Shown here piece after piece: positions 1 through 5,996 of a stretch of DNA of 9,814 bases. The number at the start of each line of letters is the position of its first letter. Within the stretch, counting starts at the first letter, position 1. A model generated the notes under the pieces. It saw only the letters and a list, made by a program, of their open reading frames with translations. It had not been told where the DNA came from and did not search any database. Origin of the DNA: Pseudomonadota bacterium. GTDB taxonomy: Bacteria > Pseudomonadota > Alphaproteobacteria > Rhodospirillales > Casp-alpha2. The position numbers were made by a program, and so were the translations under genes. The stretch is taken from contig JAQBZY010000026.1 of assembly GCA_027620395.1 (NCBI GenBank), forward strand, positions 1-9,814, given 5' to 3'.

Positions 1-24
1 TCTAGTCCCGAGCCGAGAGGAACC

Positions 25-915
25 ATGCCGGAGCCAACCCGCCAAGGGCTGACGCTGAATGCGATGATGATTGGCGCCATGCCGGGCGTCTTCGTGTTGT
101 TGTGGTCGACCGGCTTCATCGGCGCCAAGCTTGGCATGCCGCATGCCGAGCCGTTCATCTTTCTGGGCTACCGGTTCGCGCTCACGGCGGCCGGGTTTAT
201 TCTGCTTGCCGTCGTGACCGGCGCCCGTTGGCCGGCCGATCCGAAGATCTGGCTGCACGCCGCCGTGGTCGGCGTTCTGTTGCACGGGATTTATCTGGGT
301 GGCGTGTTTTTCGCGGTCTCGCGGGGCACCTCGGCTGGCGTTTCGGCGTTGATCGTCGGTGTGCAGCCGATCCTGACCGCGTTGCTGGCCGGCTTGGCAC
401 TCGGCGAACGCCTCAGCAAGTTTGCCTGGCTCGGGTTGGTGCTCGGTTTCATCGGTGTCGGTTTCGTCGTCGGCGGCCGGGCAGATGCCGGCGGCGGTTG
501 GATCGGGATCGTATCGTGCATCGTCAGCCTGATCGGGATCACGGTGGCGACGCTGTATCAAAAACGGTTCGCCACCGGCATCGATCTGCGGGTCGGGTCG
601 GCGATCCAGTTTGCCGCCGCCGCGGTGCCGATGTGGGTGTTGGCTTTGACGGTCGAGCAGGGCCACATCGAGTGGACCAGCGAATGCATTTTCGCGATGG
701 CCTGGCTGATATTGGTGCTGTCGTTCGGTGCGGTGACGCTCTTGAACATCCTGATCCGGCGGGGCGCGACGTCGAAGGTGGCGAGCCTGTTTTATTTGGT
801 GCCGCCGGTGGTGGCCATCGAGGCGTATTTTCTATTCGGCGAGACAATCGGCGCCATGGCGCTGTTTGGGATGGCCATGACCGTCGTTGGCGTTGCCTTG
901 GTGACGCGCGGATGA
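25..915 (+). CDS. DMT-superfamily (EamA) inner-membrane transporter
   Basis: This is a 296-residue polytopic membrane protein that looks like two tandem EamA repeats, roughly residues 20-150 and 158-294, together giving about ten hydrophobic helices. Each half ends in the family's helix-plus-acidic-loop pattern: QPILTALLAGLALGERLS at 114-131 and PPVVAIEAYFLFGETIG at 260-276. Such proteins are usually secondary exporters or importers of small metabolites (amino acids, nucleotides, drugs); the sequence does not reveal the substrate. Length is normal for the family. The ATG at 25 is supported by GAGAGGA a few bases upstream. The stop overlaps the next gene's start in an ATGA arrangement (912-915), so the two are probably co-translated. 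Family assignment is secure; substrate is unknown. Confidence 0.93.
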   Translation: MPEPTRQGLTLNAMMIGAMPGVFVLLWSTGFIGAKLGMPHAEPFIFLGYRFALTAAGFILLAVVTGARWPADPKIWLHAAVVGVLLHGIYLGGVFFAVSRGTSAGVSALIVGVQPILTALLAGLALGERLSKFAWLGLVLGFIGVGFVVGGRADAGGGWIGIVSCIVSLIGITVATLYQKRFATGIDLRVGSAIQFAAAAVPMWVLALTVEQGHIEWTSECIFAMAWLILVLSFGAVTLLNILIRRGATSKVASLFYLVPPVVAIEAYFLFGETIGAMALFGMAMTVVGVALVTRG

Positions 916-1469
916 GCGCGGCGCCACCGAACGACGTGCCGGGGGGCGCGTTCTGGCTGTTCGCCTACGGCTCGTTGATGTGGCGGCCGGATTTTCCGTT
1001 CACCACCAAGCGGGTCGCCAGGTTGCACGGGTATCACCGCGCACTCTGCATCCAATCGTGGACCTACCGCGGCAGCCCATCGACGCCGGGCGTCGTTTTC
1101 GGATTGGACCGGGGCGGCGCCGTCAACGGCATCGTCTATCGGATCGGCGCCGTCGACGCAGCCGCCGTTCACGCGCAGGTCATGGCCCGGGAGATGGTCA
1201 GTAACGTCTATCGCCCGGTCTGGGCGTCGTGCCAATTGCCGTCGTCGGTATCTTCGTCGGTGCCGGCACTGGCCTTCGTTGCCGACCGGCAAAACCCGCA
1301 ATATGCCGGAAGGCTCGGCGACGATGCGGCGCTCAAGCTGATTCGCCAAGGTCACGGTCAGGGCGGAGCTTGCCTGGATTACGTTCTCAATACGCACCGG
1401 CATCTGGCCGAACTCGGCATTCAAGACCGAAGCCTGGCGCGGATCGTGCGGTTGCTGGGCGACAAATAA
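912..1469 (+). CDS. chaC: ChaC-type gamma-glutamylcyclotransferase
   Basis: This 185-residue cytoplasmic protein belongs to the gamma-glutamylcyclotransferase fold family, ChaC branch. ChaC enzymes cleave glutathione (or other gamma-glutamyl peptides) to 5-oxoproline and the remaining peptide. Visible hallmarks are YGSLMWRP at 19-26 (the substrate-binding YGSL loop), HGYHRALCIQS at 39-49, TPGVVFGLD at 58-66, VNGIVYRI at 71-78 and the MAREM segment at 91-95, where E94 is in the position of the catalytic glutamate. The open frame continues far upstream through the DMT gene, but the family alignment begins at the ATG at 912, which overlaps the DMT stop by 4 nt. No strong Shine-Dalgarno is visible, consistent with translational coupling. 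Whether its partner permease moves a glutathione-related compound is only a guess from adjacency. Confidence 0.9.
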   Translation: MSAAPPNDVPGGAFWLFAYGSLMWRPDFPFTTKRVARLHGYHRALCIQSWTYRGSPSTPGVVFGLDRGGAVNGIVYRIGAVDAAAVHAQVMAREMVSNVYRPVWASCQLPSSVSSSVPALAFVADRQNPQYAGRLGDDAALKLIRQGHGQGGACLDYVLNTHRHLAELGIQDRSLARIVRLLGDK

Positions 1470-1486
1470 ACCGCCCCTCGAACCAA

Positions 1487-1600
1487 ACACTCATTTCCCC
1501 GGACTCGATCCGGACTTTCACTCTCCGTCCGGGCTATGGATTCCGAAATTCCGCCGGCCAATCCACGTAGTCATTTCCGTGAAACCGCCCTGGAACGAAA
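1487..1600. repeat. Cluster of degenerate REP-like palindromes in intergenic DNA
   Basis: Between the ChaC stop (1469) and the GIY-YIG unit I see no gene but several short dyads. CCGGA/TCCGG arms lie at 1499-1513 around a CTCGA loop. CCGGAC (1511-1516) pairs with GTCCGG (1527-1532). TGGATT (1537-1542) pairs with AATCCA (1560-1565). A GTCATTTCCGTGAAACCG stretch from 1570 starts like the intact repeat at 1605-1635 but is diverged. The CCCCGGACTCGATCCGG and TGGATTCC words resemble intergenic palindromes that are abundant in alphaproteobacterial genomes (recalled, not searched). The best reading is decayed or mosaic REP/BIME-type DNA. Confidence 0.5.
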
Positions 1601-1604
1601 AAAA

Positions 1605-1635
1605 TCGTCATCCCGGCGGAAGCCGGGACCCAGAA
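1605..1635 (+). repeat. REP-like palindromic repeat, left copy
   Basis: This 31-nt sequence is matched perfectly, in opposite orientation, by 1949-1979. Inside it is a 7-bp perfect hairpin: TCCCGGC (1611-1617), tetraloop GGAA (1618-1621, a GNRA-type loop if transcribed from the + strand), GCCGGGA (1622-1628). It is flanked by GTCA on the 5' side and CCCAG on the 3' side. This is the typical form of alphaproteobacterial REP-like elements. It lies 29 nt before the preferred start codon of the GIY-YIG gene, so it may also affect that gene's transcript. Confidence 0.85.
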
Positions 1636-1664
1636 CGGCACCTAAGCCTTTCATGCGCATTCAC

Positions 1665-1976
1665 ATGGAGAAGGGCGGCTACGTTTACATTCTCGCAAGC
1701 AGGCGAAATGGCACGCTTTATATCGGCGTGACGACAAATCTGGCTGAGCGAATATGGCTACACCGGCAAGGAATGGGGTCGGCCTTTACGAAGAAGTACA
1801 ACGTCACACGTCTTGTCTTTTGGGAAACTCATGCCGACATCGACACTGCGATCCGTCGCGAGAAAGCGATGAAGGAATGGCGCAGAAATTGGAAATTGCT
1901 GTTGATCGAAAAAATCAATCCGAATTGGGACGATCTTTGGCATTCAATTTCTGGGTCCCGGCTTCCGCCGGGATGA
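1665..1976 (+). CDS. Small GIY-YIG nuclease-family protein (UvrC N-terminal-like)
   Basis: This is a 103-residue single-domain protein. GYVYIL at 5-10 and GTLYIG at 16-21 form the GIY-YIG strand pair; R29 in NLAERIWLHRQG is in the place of the conserved active-site arginine, and E66 in RREKAMKEW in the place of the metal-binding glutamate. NPNWDDLW at 85-92 is typical of the family's C-terminal end. Such stand-alone domains are annotated as endonuclease-like, but their cellular substrate is generally not established. I chose the ATG at 1665 because the MEKGGYVYIL start fits the family; an in-frame ATG at 1653 would add four residues (MRIH). Neither has a clear Shine-Dalgarno. The last eight codons and stop (SGSRLPPG) come from the right-hand REP copy. 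The gene converges on nrdJ with 35 nt between the stops. Its lower GC suggests a different history from its neighbours. Confidence 0.85.
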   Translation: MEKGGYVYILASRRNGTLYIGVTTNLAERIWLHRQGMGSAFTKKYNVTRLVFWETHADIDTAIRREKAMKEWRRNWKLLLIEKINPNWDDLWHSISGSRLPPG

Positions 1977-1979
1977 CGA
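1949..1979 (-). repeat. REP-like palindromic repeat, right copy
   Basis: This is the exact reverse complement of 1605-1635, with the hairpin TCCCGGC/GCCGGGA at 1956-1973 around a TTCC loop. It overlaps the 3' end of the GIY-YIG gene; the stop TGA (1974-1976) is part of the repeat. It sits between two convergent genes, so it could also limit read-through, although no T-run follows on either strand. A further GTCACCCCGGC fragment at 2000-2010, directly before the nrdJ stop, resembles the start of the same repeat. Confidence 0.85.
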
Positions 1980-2011
1980 GAATGTAGGGATAATAATCCG
2001 TCACCCCGGCC

Positions 2012-4351
2012 TCAGCTGCACTTGGAATGGCCGCACGAGGTGCAGGTATCGCAGCCTTCCTGGCGGATCAGCGACGCCTGTCCGCACTTCGGGCATTGCC
2101 GCATCAGCGACGATGCCCCCGGTGAGCGCCCGGCGCCGACCGCGATCGGCTGAGCTTTCGCCTGATGCTCCAACTCGCTGCCCGGCCGCGGCAGGAAGCC
2201 GATGTCGATCATGTGATTCTCGATGACGCCGCCGATCGCGGCCAGCAGCGACGGCACGTACTTGCCGGCGATCCAATAGCCGCCGCGCGGATCGAATACC
2301 GCCTTCAATTCCTCGACCACGAACGACAAATCGCCGCCGCGCCTGAATACCGCCGAGATCATCCGCGTCAACGCCACCGTCCAGGCATAGTGCTCGGTGT
2401 TCTTGGAATTGATGAAAATCTCGAACGGCCGGCAGCGGCCCTGGTCGTCGATCACGTCGTTGATGGTGATGTAAAGCGCGTGGTCGCTTTCCGGCCAGCG
2501 GACTTTGTAGGTCTTGCCGGGTAATTCACCGGGCCGGGCCAGCGGTTGGAACATCCGGACCACGGCGCCAGAATCGCCGGCGTCGATGGGCCGCAGTTTC
2601 TTGCCCGGCGCTTCCAGCGGCAGTTCCGGCTCGGCCTCGGATTTCTTCGGTTTCCTATCGGTGGTCTCCAGCACCGCGCCGGTGACGTCGTTCGGACGAT
2701 ACGTGGTGCAGCCCTTGCAGCCGAGCTCATAGGCGCGGGTGTAAATATCCTTGAAGTCGGCGAAGGAAATTTCCTCCGGCACGTTGATGGTTTTCGAGAT
2801 CGAGCTGTCGATGTATTTCTGCACCGCCGCCTGCATCACCAGATGATCCTCGGGCGCCAACGACTGCGCGTCGACGAAGGCCGGCGTCAATTGCGCGCCC
2901 TCGCCCTTGATCCGGCGATACATTCGGAACGCATGATCGGAGACTTCTTCCTCGCGGCGGTTGCCGTCCGGCATCAAGACGTGGCGGCGGTAAGTGAAGC
3001 TGAAGACCGGCTCCAGCCCGGAAGACACGTTGTCGGCGAACAGCGAGATAGTACCGGTCGGCGCCACGGAGGTCAGAAGCGCGTTTCGGATGCCGTCGGC
3101 CGCGATGGCTTCGCGGACATCATCGTCCAACTCGGATATGGTTTCGCCTTGCAAATAGGCGTCCTTGTCGAACAGCGGAAACGCGCCCTTCTCACGCGCC
3201 AGATCGGTCGAGGCCAGATAGGCGGCGCGCTGCAGGGCCCGCATCCAGGTTTCGGTCAGGGCGACGGCGTCGGGCGAGCCGTAACGCACGCCGCACATGA
3301 TCAAGGCGTCGGCGAGCCCGGTGATGCCGAGCCCGATCCGGCGCTTGGCCTTGGCTTCGTGCAATTGCTGGTCCAATGGGAAACCGGAAACATCGACCAC
3401 GTTATCCATCATCCGGACCGCGATCCGGGTCAGCCTGTCGAGTGCCGCGAGATCGAGCGCCGCGTCAGCTTCGAACGGACGGCTCACCAGGCGCGGCAGA
3501 TTGATCGAGCCCAACAGGCACGCCCCATACGGCGGCAACGGCTGTTCGCCGCACGGATTGGTGGCGTGGATGGTCTCGCAATAGGCCAAATTGTTCCGCC
3601 GGTTGATACGGTCGATGAAGATCACGCCGGGTTCCGCGAACGAATAGGTCGCGTGCATGATCTTGTCCCACAACTCGCGCGCCGACACGGTCCGATAAAC
3701 CGTGCCGTCGAATTTGAGATCCCAAGATGCGTCGTCCTTGACGGCGCGCATGAACGGGTCGCTCACCAGCACCGAGAGATTGAACATCCGAAGCCGGCCC
3801 GGCTCGCGTTTGGCCTCAATGAAGGCCTCGATGTCCGGATGATCGCAGCGGAGCGTCGCCATCATGGCGCCACGCCTGGACCCTGCGCTCATGATGGTGC
3901 GACACATGGAATCCCAGACATCCATGAAGGTTAGCGGCCCCGACGCATCGGCACCGACGCCCCGGACCGGTGCTCCCTTCGGACGCAGCGTCGAGAAATC
4001 GTAGCCGATGCCGCCACCCTGCTGCATCGTCAGCGCCGCTTCCTTTAGGTTCTCGAAAATGCCGGCCATGTCGTCCGGCACGTCGCCCATGACGAAGCAG
4101 TTGAACAGCGTCACCCGGCGGCTGGCGCCGGCACCCGACAGAATCCGCCCGGCCGGCAGGAACTTGAAATCGTCCATGGCCTCAAAGAAGGCGTCTTCCC
4201 ATTCGCCCGGGTCCTTTTCAGCCGCCGCCAAAGCCCGTGCCACCCGGCGCCAGGTGTCGGCGATGGTCTTGTCGACGGGTCGGCCCTCGGCGTCCTTGAG
4301 CCGATACTTCATGTCCCAGATCTGCTGAGCGATGGGCGCAACCTCGGTCAT
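2012..4351 (-). CDS. nrdJ: Class II (adenosylcobalamin-dependent) ribonucleotide reductase
   Basis: This 779-residue enzyme reduces ribonucleotides to deoxyribonucleotides with a cobalamin-generated thiyl radical, so it needs neither oxygen nor a small subunit. C85 (FNCFVMG) and C278 (YGAC) are the expected redox pair. C267 in NPCGEQPLP (265-273) is the radical cysteine, with N265 and E269 as catalytic partners; the 11-residue step from C267 to C278 matches the spacing I recall for the Thermotoga class II enzyme. PTGTISLFAD is at 431-440. GCKGCTTYRPN (C545, C548) ends the barrel region. Residues of about 610-715 form the TSCPD domain. The tail carries C753, C756, C767, C770, C773 and C778, a zinc-ribbon-like cluster that may also relay electrons to the active site. 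There is no N-terminal ATP-cone. GAAGGA lies just upstream of the ATG. The gene is monocistronic by position, with a 247-nt upstream region holding possible control sites. Confidence 0.96.
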   Translation of the reverse strand: MTEVAPIAQQIWDMKYRLKDAEGRPVDKTIADTWRRVARALAAAEKDPGEWEDAFFEAMDDFKFLPAGRILSGAGASRRVTLFNCFVMGDVPDDMAGIFENLKEAALTMQQGGGIGYDFSTLRPKGAPVRGVGADASGPLTFMDVWDSMCRTIMSAGSRRGAMMATLRCDHPDIEAFIEAKREPGRLRMFNLSVLVSDPFMRAVKDDASWDLKFDGTVYRTVSARELWDKIMHATYSFAEPGVIFIDRINRRNNLAYCETIHATNPCGEQPLPPYGACLLGSINLPRLVSRPFEADAALDLAALDRLTRIAVRMMDNVVDVSGFPLDQQLHEAKAKRRIGLGITGLADALIMCGVRYGSPDAVALTETWMRALQRAAYLASTDLAREKGAFPLFDKDAYLQGETISELDDDVREAIAADGIRNALLTSVAPTGTISLFADNVSSGLEPVFSFTYRRHVLMPDGNRREEEVSDHAFRMYRRIKGEGAQLTPAFVDAQSLAPEDHLVMQAAVQKYIDSSISKTINVPEEISFADFKDIYTRAYELGCKGCTTYRPNDVTGAVLETTDRKPKKSEAEPELPLEAPGKKLRPIDAGDSGAVVRMFQPLARPGELPGKTYKVRWPESDHALYITINDVIDDQGRCRPFEIFINSKNTEHYAWTVALTRMISAVFRRGGDLSFVVEELKAVFDPRGGYWIAGKYVPSLLAAIGGVIENHMIDIGFLPRPGSELEHQAKAQPIAVGAGRSPGASSLMRQCPKCGQASLIRQEGCDTCTSCGHSKCS

Positions 4352-4449
4352 TTGGGTCCTTCCGGGCGGTTATTCGAAACTCGGCCAACGGCTTGTGTAG
4401 GCGCCCAAGGCCGAGGTCCAAGAGCCCACTTTATGCAGCCAGGGGGTCG

Positions 4450-4474
4450 ATTTCAAGAACAATGTTCTTGAAAT
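4450..4474. promoter_or_regulatory. Perfect 25-nt palindrome, candidate operator for nrdJ
   Basis: The arms are ATTTCAAGAACA (4450-4461) and TGTTCTTGAAAT (4463-4474) around a single central A. All 12 base pairs match, and the next outer pair (G4449/G4475) does not. The site lies about 100 nt upstream of the nrdJ start codon, downstream of the TATAAT hexamer. It could be a dimeric-repressor operator or, if transcribed, an 11-bp hairpin with a 3-nt loop. There is no T-run on either side, so it is a poor intrinsic terminator. It does not match the alphaproteobacterial LexA site (GTTC-N7-GTTC) or an FNR site. The regulator is unknown. Confidence 0.55.
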
Positions 4475-4539
4475 GTTTCCATGACAATCCCCCGCTTCGT
4501 CCCCAAGCGGAGTTCCAATAGGCCGTTATTTATCAATGA

Positions 4540-4545
4540 ATTATA
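4540..4545 (-). promoter_or_regulatory. Candidate -10 hexamer for nrdJ
   Basis: TATAAT is read on the minus strand from 4545 to 4540, within an AT-rich patch (about 4526-4552) that stands out from the surrounding GC-rich DNA. No good -35 is seen 16-18 nt upstream (TGAGGA, CTGAGG or TCTGAG), so it is either a weak or an activator-dependent promoter, or chance. It would give a leader of roughly 180 nt before nrdJ. Confidence 0.35.
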
Positions 4546-4548
4546 AGA

Positions 4549-4557
4549 TTATCCCCA
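4549..4557 (+). promoter_or_regulatory. DnaA-box-like 9-mer upstream of nrdJ
   Basis: TTATCCCCA differs from the DnaA-box consensus TTATCCACA at one position and lies just upstream of the candidate nrdJ -10. DnaA control of ribonucleotide reductase genes is known in E. coli (nrdAB). A single near-match is weak evidence. Confidence 0.25.
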
Positions 4558-4598
4558 GGTTTCCTCAGAACTGTCCCTGGTCCGCCCACAGGTATTGT

Positions 4599-5330
4599 TC
4601 AGGACTCTCCGGACGGCGTCTCGGCCAGCCTTGCAACCGCGGTCTCGATCTCGGTTTCGATCCGATGCATGAAGCTTTGGCGATCGAGGCCGGTCGGGAT
4701 CGGCGGCAGAAACTCAATCGTGATGGTGCCGGGGTATTTGAGGAAGCTCTTGCGGCCCCAATGGTCGCCGGAATTCAACGCCACCGGGATCACCGGCGTT
4801 CCCGCCGGCAGCGCCCGATAGACCGCCGCGACGCCCGGCTGATAGGGCAGCTTTTGTCCCGGATGGGTGCGGGTGCCTTCCGGAAACAGGATCACCTGGC
4901 GCCCCTTCGAGATGCGGTCGACGCAATCGCGGACCAGACCCTTCAATGCCTTGGCGCCGGCGTTTCGGTCGATCGAGATTGCTTCGCACTTCCGGGCGTA
5001 GGTGCCCCACACCGGTATCTTGGTCAGTTCCTGTTTGAGGACATAATTCACGTCTCGCAAGAGCGCATAGAAGATGAATGTGTCCCAGGCCGATTGGTGC
5101 TTGGAGACGAAGAGCGCGCCGCCCTTCGGAATATTTTCCCGCCCGAGCACACGGCAGTCGATGCCGGCGAAAAATCTGAGCAGCGGAAACTGCGTCCGGG
5201 CCCACCAACCGACGGCGCGCTGTAGATGCATGCGCTCGAATGGCAAGAACCACCACAGATAAAACAGCAACACAAAGCCCAGCCAGCCATAGAACGCGAC
5301 GTTGAAAAGAAACGAGCGGATCCAGATCAC
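4599..5330 (-). CDS. plsC: PlsC-type lysophospholipid (1-acylglycerol-3-phosphate) acyltransferase
   Basis: This 243-residue membrane-associated acyltransferase has an N-terminal hydrophobic segment at about 10-30. The HX4D catalytic motif is HQSAWD at 78-83 (H78, D83). FPEGTRT at 149-155 is the glycerophosphate-binding motif, and PVIPVALNSG at 179-188 is the fourth family motif. The usual reaction is acylation of lysophosphatidic acid to phosphatidic acid at the inner membrane, though related members act on other lysolipids. The start is GTG at 5328-5330; the only later Met that could serve (residue 34) would remove the membrane segment. GAGG at 5338-5341 sits 7 nt before the GTG and supports it. 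The start overlaps the stop of the upstream YdcF-family gene (GTGA), so the pair is probably translationally coupled. It is the last gene of the ftsEX cluster. Confidence 0.92.
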   Translation of the reverse strand: MIWIRSFLFNVAFYGWLGFVLLFYLWWFLPFERMHLQRAVGWWARTQFPLLRFFAGIDCRVLGRENIPKGGALFVSKHQSAWDTFIFYALLRDVNYVLKQELTKIPVWGTYARKCEAISIDRNAGAKALKGLVRDCVDRISKGRQVILFPEGTRTHPGQKLPYQPGVAAVYRALPAGTPVIPVALNSGDHWGRKSFLKYPGTITIEFLPPIPTGLDRQSFMHRIETEIETAVARLAETPSGES

Positions 5331-5968
5331 GACGGCGCCTCGATGTCATCGAAGATCTTGGTGACGCGGTGGAATTGGTGGCGCATCCAGGCCAGCAGGA
5401 ACTTGCTGTATTCGCCGGCGGTCAACGCCGCCGTTCCCGGCCACGCCCACCAGGCGCCGCTCTTGACGTGGGTTGGGAAAACGGGATTCGGGACGATCCG
5501 GATATCCGGCATGGCGTTGGAGAATTCCAACAGGCTCCTCGGCATGTGATAGGCCGAAGTGACGAGGCGGAGCGATTTCAGTCCCCGGGTCCGCATCCAG
5601 GCGGCCGTCTCGGTCGCGTTCTCGATGGTGTTGACGGCGTTGCCGATGCCGATCCGCTTTTCGAGATCGCCCGGCCGCTGCTTTACCGCCGCCAGAAGCT
5701 GGCTGACATCGACGCCGTGGTAGACGCCGGAAACGAAAAGCAAATCGGCCCGCTCGGCGAGCAACAGATTGAGCCCGGTGCGGACCCGGCCGCTGCCGCC
5801 AGTCAACACCACGACGGCATCCGTTCTCTCGTCGAGGCCCGTCGGTTGCTTGGGAATGGCGTCGGCGAACAGGAACAAGCCGACGCACCAGGCAAGGGCG
5901 GGCAGCAAGGCCGCGGCCAGCAACCAGCTAAAATATCCGAAAGATTTGCGTCGGTATCTGATCAGCAT
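5327..5968 (-). CDS. YdcF/DUF218-family (ElyC/SanA-like) membrane-anchored envelope protein
   Basis: This is a 213-residue protein with a basic N-terminus (RYRRK, 4-8) followed by one hydrophobic helix at about 13-36, then a soluble DUF218 domain. Family landmarks are AVVVLTGGSGR at 51-61, LLFVSGV at 76-82, a NAVNTIENATETA segment at 110-122 and LRLVTSAYHMPRS at 133-145. The positive-inside rule puts the domain in the periplasm. E. coli relatives (ElyC, SanA, YdcF) are linked to envelope integrity and peptidoglycan or lipid-carrier metabolism; no enzymatic reaction is settled for this one. It begins 28 nt after the ftsX stop and its stop overlaps the acyltransferase GTG, giving a tight operon. 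The ATG at 5966-5968 has no strong Shine-Dalgarno. Family is confident, role is inferred. Confidence 0.88.
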   Translation of the reverse strand: MLIRYRRKSFGYFSWLLAAALLPALAWCVGLFLFADAIPKQPTGLDERTDAVVVLTGGSGRVRTGLNLLLAERADLLFVSGVYHGVDVSQLLAAVKQRPGDLEKRIGIGNAVNTIENATETAAWMRTRGLKSLRLVTSAYHMPRSLLEFSNAMPDIRIVPNPVFPTHVKSGAWWAWPGTAALTAGEYSKFLLAWMRHQFHRVTKIFDDIEAPS

Positions 5969-5996
5969 CTCATTCGTCCGTCATGCGCCGGCGCAC

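Larger units (their letters stand above)
1605..1979. mobile_element. Putative REP-bounded GIY-YIG unit (375 bp)
   Basis: Two identical 31-nt palindromic repeats in inverted orientation enclose a single small GIY-YIG nuclease gene with almost no other DNA. The inside is less GC-rich than the genes around it (for example 23 of 60 bases are G or C at 1861-1920). The arrangement recalls REPIN/RAYT systems, where a nuclease-like gene is bracketed by the palindromes it is thought to act on, but with a GIY-YIG enzyme instead of a Y1 transposase. I see no target-site duplication outside the repeats (1604 side AAAA, 1980 side GAATG). Mobility is inference; the structure itself is seen directly. Confidence 0.5.
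4352..4598 (-). other. Intergenic leader/promoter region of nrdJ
   Basis: This 247-nt region between the acyltransferase stop and the nrdJ start is noncoding as far as I can see and holds all the likely nrdJ control DNA. Read on the minus strand it contains, in order, a DnaA-box-like 9-mer, a TATAAT hexamer, a CCGCTT/AAGCGG hairpin (4492-4510, 7-nt loop), the 25-nt palindrome at 4450-4474, and a Shine-Dalgarno GAAGGA ending close to the start codon. I looked for a B12-box (GCCACTG-type) of a cobalamin riboswitch and for an NrdR-box pair and found neither. There is no hairpin with a T-run that would clearly end the upstream acyltransferase transcript, so read-through into nrdJ is possible. Confidence 0.6.

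Noticed and set aside
102..911. Long + strand frame leading into the ChaC gene, giving an apparent 455-residue protein
   Set aside because: The upstream part is an Arg-rich shadow of the DMT transporter frame; ChaC homology begins at the ATG at 912.
1605..1979. Classical insertion sequence or CRISPR array
   Set aside because: There is no DDE or Y1 transposase, no visible target-site duplication, and only two repeat copies in inverted orientation; they do not form a direct-repeat array with spacers.
2546..3934. 462-residue open frame antisense to nrdJ
   Set aside because: It lies wholly within the well-supported nrdJ gene on the other strand, has the His/Arg/Gln/Gly-rich composition of a high-GC shadow frame, and shows no domain I recognise.
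4450..4474. LexA (SOS) operator or intrinsic terminator
   Set aside because: The half-site spacing fits neither GTTC-N7-GTTC nor GAAC-N4-GTTC, and no T-run follows the dyad on either strand.
4352..4598. Cobalamin riboswitch upstream of nrdJ
   Set aside because: No B12-box-like GCCACTG core or matching helices were seen on the minus strand; also, riboswitch control is more usual for the B12-independent reductase than for nrdJ itself.
4536..5225. 229-residue + strand frame opposite the acyltransferase gene
   Set aside because: It is antisense to a gene with clear HX4D and FPEGTR motifs, and no family features are seen in the antisense product.
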